Assembly (NCBI GenBank): GCA_963979005.1
Contig: CAXBVF010000009.1
Location: forward strand, 1 to 23,560
Length of the DNA stretch: 23,560 nt
Reading direction: 5' to 3'
Source: UBA6164 sp963979005
GTDB taxonomy: Bacteria; Patescibacteriota; Gracilibacteria; BD1-5; UBA6164
Shown in pieces: positions 19,636 through 23,560 of the stretch. The stretch's first letter is position 1, and each line of letters begins with the position of its first letter. The translations under genes and the position numbers were made by a program. The notes under the pieces are model-generated. The model searched no databases. It was not told the DNA's origin and worked only from the letters and a program-made list of their open reading frames with translations.

Positions 19636-22600
19636 ATGTTTAACAAAACAAAAACAAAAAGAATAATTGCTTTAATTGCATTAACTACATTAACATTTTC
19701 ACAGGCATACGCTGATGATCAATCAGATGTTAAAACTCATATAAATAATATGCAAAATTCTACAAACAATGTATGAATTTTATGAGAAATATTTACAAAA
19801 GTATTTGATTCAGAAGGTAAAATTAAGGAAGTTTTTCTAGCATTTACTAATGTAGCTACAAATTGATACCTACCAATGTGGGATACATTAAAACTAGTAG
19901 ATTCACCACTTTTTGTATTAGCATGAAAAGTATGAATATGAACAGAATTACCAACAGAAACATTAACACTATCATGAGGTTTAAGTCTTACAAAAGATCC
20001 AGATTCATGAGATGACGTATGAGACAGAGACTACAACGATACTAGATATGTATGAGTAGCATGAACAGCAGCTGATTCAAATTTATTAGATTGACTAGAT
20101 TCACTAGCATTTCAAAGAGATGTAGCTTGAACTACATGTGCGAATGGTATAGAGAGTATAGCAGATAATGGAACGGTAGTATGTTCAACAAGTCCATGAG
20201 ATACAAATGCTTGAACAGAATGTTTAGTTTGAGAATATTTAGATTGAGATGGAACATGTAAAACAGAGAGATATAACGCACTATTTGATACAGAACTAGA
20301 AATAGATGCAGCGGTATCGAATAATGGATATGATATGACAGCAGATACAATAGCAGATGATGGGATAATCCAAGAAACAGAAATAGCACAAAATACACTA
20401 GATGATACAGAAATAGAAGATGATAGTTTGACTGCATCTTCATTAGCAATAGATAGTGTATGAAACAGTGAATTAGCATCAAGTGCAGTTGATTCTACAA
20501 ATATAGTAAATGATACAATAACAGAAACAGATATTATTGATAGTTTTGTAGCGAGGGATTCAGATAAATTAGATACTTTAGATTCTACACAATTTTTAAG
20601 AAGTGATGAAAGTGATTTAATGAGTGGTTCTTTAGATGTAAACGGGGTTCTTAGTTTTTGAGAAACTGGATATGAAATTAAGTCATCTAAATCAGTATGA
20701 AATGTGACTTCTATTATACATTCTGAAACATGAAAATGATTAGAATTACGTGCAAATAATGATTCTTATAATCAATTTATATTAGATGAAAGTTGAAATG
20801 TAGGTATAAATAAAACAAACCCATGATATAAATTAGAGGTAAATGGTACAATGAATTCTACTACATTATATGAAGGTACTGTATCATTAGTTTCAAAGTA
20901 TTTAGGTATTTTAGCAAAAGCTACTGATTCAGATAAATTAGATGGAATAGATAGTACATGATTTATACAAGTCTGAACAAGTTGAGATCAATTACAAGAT
21001 GGAACAATTGATTCGTCAGAAATAGAAGATAATACAATTACAGGGACAGATATATTAAATAGTACAATTACAGGGACAGATATATCTAATAATAGTTTAA
21101 CAGCAGATGATTTAGCAGTTGGTAGTGTATGAACAAGTGAGGTACAAGATAATTCATTAACAAGTGCAGATATAAATGATAACTCACTAACAAGTACTGA
21201 TATTTTCAATAATACAATAACTGAAGATGATATATCTGATAGTTTTAAAGCAAGAGATTCAGATAAATTAGATTGAATTGATTCAACAAGAATTTTAACA
21301 CAAAGATCTGATATAGGTAGTACAGTAGATTTAAATTCATATTTAACTACATGATTACATCATCAAAATTCTAATGCTTCAGCTGCAGCATGAACTAATT
21401 ATCCTGAAGCTCAAGCCTGAATGCTTGAAGTGGTAGAAGATGGTGATATGGTATATCAAAAATATCATGTATATAATGGAACATGAAATGTATACTTTAG
21501 AACTAAATATACAACTACATGGAATTCATGGAAAAAAATGTTTAGATCATGAGATTCGTGAGATTTAATAGCTGATGGAACAATAGATGCATCAGAAATA
21601 CAAGATAATACAATATCAGCAGCAGATTTAGCACCAAGTAGTGTATGAACAAGTGAAATAGCAGATAATACGATTACAGCATTAGATATATTAAATAGCA
21701 CAATAACAGCGGCAGATTTAGCTGCAAATAGTGTATGAACAAGTGAAGTACAAGATAATACTCTAACAGCAACAGATTTAGCAGTTGATAGTGTATGAGC
21801 AAGCGAATTAGCAAATGATTCAGTTGCAAGTGCAAATATAATTGCTAATACAATTACTGCAGCAGATTTAGCAACATCAAGTGTAGCTACAGCAGAGATT
21901 TTAGATAATACAATTACAGAAACAGATATATCAGATTCATTTAAAGCAAGAGATTCAGATAAATTAGATGCCATAGATTCTACACAATTTGTTAGAAGTG
22001 ATGTAAGTGATACAGTTGCATGAAGTCTATCTTTTACAAATACAAATGGTATATTATGGGAATCATGAGTAAATAGAATTACACATAATGATTGAGGTTG
22101 AAATGTTCAAATTAGATTTTGACATGATTATTCATCTACTGATGAAAGATTTACTCATGCATGAACAGCTTATTACATTGGTTGAAGTGTGGATGCAGCA
22201 TGAACTTCACTTGATTTAAAGGTTGCCACAAATGGTTGAGCCTGAAATGATGCTGCAGTTACATGGTGAAATGTATTATCTGTATGACCATCAAACTTAA
22301 CATGGTGAGGAAATAATATACTTGTTACATGAACATCATGAGATAATATAGCGGATGGAACAATAGATGGTTCAGAAATACAAGATAATACAATTGCAGC
22401 AGCTGATATAGCTACTGGATGAGTATGAACAAGTGAAATATTAGATAACTCAATATCAGAAACAGATATATCAGATTCATTTAAAGCAAGAGATTCAGAT
22501 AAATTAGATGCATTAGACTCTACACAATTCTTGAGAAGTGATGCTTCTGATACTACTAGTTGAGATCTAAAAATAATAAAAAATAGACCTACATTAGTTC

Positions 22601-23560
22601 TAGACTCTGCAAATGCATGATCTAATACAGATGAACAATCTGCTAGATTAACAATTTGAGAATCAGGAGAAAATGGTTCAGCAGCACTGCATTTAACTTA
22701 TACATGAGATTGATATGGTCATATTGGTATGGGATCAATGACATCAACAGATGCTACACCAGCTTATGAAGCATTGAAATTTTATTATCAAAATAATGAT
22801 GTTACAGCTTTATGAAATCTTAGTGTTACAGTAAATCCAGATTCATGAGATGATGTCTGAGATAGAGATTATAACGATGCTAGATATATAAATGTATGAG
22901 AGTCATGAGATAGTATACTAGATGGAACAATAGATGCATCAGAAATACAAGATAATACAATATCTGCTGCAGATTTAGCTGCTAGTAGTGTATGAACAAG
23001 TGAAATAGCAGATAATACAGTTTCTAGTTCAGATATACTAAATAATACAATTACAGAAACAGATATATCAGATTCATTTAAAGCAAGAGACTCTGATAAA
23101 TTAGATGCAATTGATTCTACACAATTTGTTAGAAGTGATACCTCAGATGTAATTGCAAGTAATCATGAGTTTTATGGTACAGATATTACATGAGTTTATT
23201 GAAGTGCTCCTATTGAAATAAGAGAAGTTAATAATGTAACTACAGCACAATCTTCAGAAGCTTATGCTCCAGCTATTACTTGGCATTGGGGAGGTAGACA
23301 ACAATGACAGTTATCATTGGAAAGCGATTGAGTATTCCACTTTAGAGACTGAGTTACTCATACAAATTTAAAATCTGTAAATGCGGCATCTTATCAAGAA
23401 AATGGTACAGCATTATCATCAAAATATTTAGGTATATCTGCAAAAGCTGCAGATTCAGAAAAAGTAGATGGTATAAATGGAGCAAGTTTATTAAGAAGTG
23501 ATGTAAATGATAATTTAACAGCAGCAATAATTGTTCCAACTGCAAACAGAGATGAGTGAA
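19636..23560 (+). CDS. Second giant tail-fibre-like adhesin, mosaic paralogue (3' end outside window)
   Basis: 1308 codons are visible and the frame is still open at the window edge. A signal peptide (RIIALIALTTLTFSQAYA, cleavage expected after Ala26) leads into an N-terminal region collinear with fibre 1, including the four cysteines. After that the protein is a chain of cassettes: decad stalk, linker DSFKARDSDKLD-x-IDSTQFxRSD, variable domain, then a return motif of the form SGDxIxDGTIDxSEIQDNTI. Linkers lie near 20545, 21238, 21934, 22474 and 23074. Variable domains include a pyocin-knob-like one (about residues 569-639: NYPEAQAGMLEVVEDGD, then YFRTKY and WNSW) and one shared with fibre 1 (GILWESGVNRITHNDGGGN). 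Only one clear NVGI repeat is visible. Whether it also ends in an S74 domain cannot be seen. An exported trimeric adhesin is inferred by paralogy. Confidence 0.9.
19717..20559 (+). repeat. Paralogous block A, copy 2 (partner 11041-11883)
   Basis: Gapless counterpart of block A in fibre 1, covering the mature N-terminal head and first stalk. Just after it the two proteins diverge completely: DSSLFDGYSSAANI in fibre 1 against DSDKLDTLDSTQFL in fibre 2, marking a cassette boundary. Confidence 0.85.
21148..21240 (+). repeat. Paralogous block B, copy 2 (partner 15691-15783)
   Basis: About 93 bases coding for DNSLTSADINDNSLTSTDIF and the following stalk are almost identical to 15691-15783 in fibre 1 (offset 5457). 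In fibre 1 this lies directly before block C, but in fibre 2 it is about 700 bases upstream of it. Confidence 0.75.
21598..21936 (+). repeat. Decad/pentad stalk array inside fibre 2
   Basis: About eleven consecutive 10-residue units can be read, e.g. DNTITALDIL, NSTITAADLA, ANSVGTSEVQ, DNTLTATDLA, VDSVGASELA. Each splits into two pentads with a hydrophobic Ile/Leu/Val at the centre and a small or acidic residue before it, as in A(D/N)LXX pentapeptide repeats. A beta-helical stalk is inferred. Confidence 0.75.
21934..22528 (+). repeat. Paralogous block C, copy 2 (partner 15781-16375)
   Basis: Gapless counterpart of block C of fibre 1, ending in the linker DSFKARDSDKLDALDS. Many silent positions are also shared, including a long identical stretch around GILWESGVNRITHND. 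Confidence 0.8.
22837..23016 (+). repeat. Paralogous block D, copy 2 (partner 16864-17043)
   Basis: Gapless counterpart of block D of fibre 1, covering the PDSGDDVGDRDYNDARYINV motif and the stalk repeats after it. Confidence 0.75.

Noticed and set aside
10963..23560. Prophage remnant
   Set aside because: S74, knob and tail-fibre-like motifs are phage-like, but both genes begin with Sec signal peptides and no capsid, portal, terminase, baseplate, integrase or att site is seen.
10963..23560. Diversity-generating retroelement acting on the fibres
   Set aside because: No reverse transcriptase, accessory protein or template/variable repeat pair with adenine-biased changes is visible; the variation looks like whole-cassette exchange.

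Overview
The window comes from a bacterium that reads TGA as glycine (translation table 25), which points to the candidate phyla Absconditabacteria (SR1) or Gracilibacteria (BD1-5). With TGA as stop every long gene breaks into short frames. With TGA as Gly, twelve long, tightly packed genes appear, and all eleven stop codons inside the window are TAA. The best internal proof is hisS, where TGA falls on invariant glycines of histidyl-tRNA synthetase (RPQKGRYREF and GGRYENL). The DNA is very AT-rich, no start has a recognisable Shine-Dalgarno sequence, and no RNA gene, CRISPR array, transposase or phage structural operon is visible.

Left part (1-10873) is a type IV pilus / pseudopilin locus. 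Three genes read leftward from a divergent promoter region near 3492-3553: a minor-pilin-like protein with a LamG-type lectin fold, a pilin with a C-terminal disulfide loop, and a long acidic protein with one membrane segment (cut by the window edge). Five genes read rightward: a prepilin, a large protein with a PilX/GspK-like N-terminus, hisS, a second prepilin, and a paralogue of that prepilin with a predicted seven-bladed beta-propeller at its C-terminus. A perfect 38-bp palindrome between two convergent stop codons ends this operon and the opposing pilin gene (10079-10873), which is a paralogue of the pilin at 1367-2158.

Right part (10874-23560) holds two giant secreted fibre genes. The first (2311 aa) has a signal peptide, a four-cysteine module, pentad/decad repeats, pyocin-knob-like domains, about eleven NVGIGT repeats and a C-terminal peptidase S74 intramolecular chaperone with an intact Ser/Lys pair. 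These are parts of phage tail fibres built into a Sec-exported cellular protein. The second (over 1308 aa, cut by the right edge) is a mosaic paralogue sharing long collinear blocks at several different offsets. Between them lie a cysteine-rich secreted protein and a small membrane-anchored protein directly upstream of the second fibre. The two fibre units share a near-identical promoter-like segment.

Working model (inference): this is a cell-surface attachment locus. Pili tipped with lectin-like and propeller minor pilins, plus self-processing tail-fibre-like adhesins that diversify by swapping cassettes, would suit an epibiotic or predatory bacterium that must recognise a host cell.
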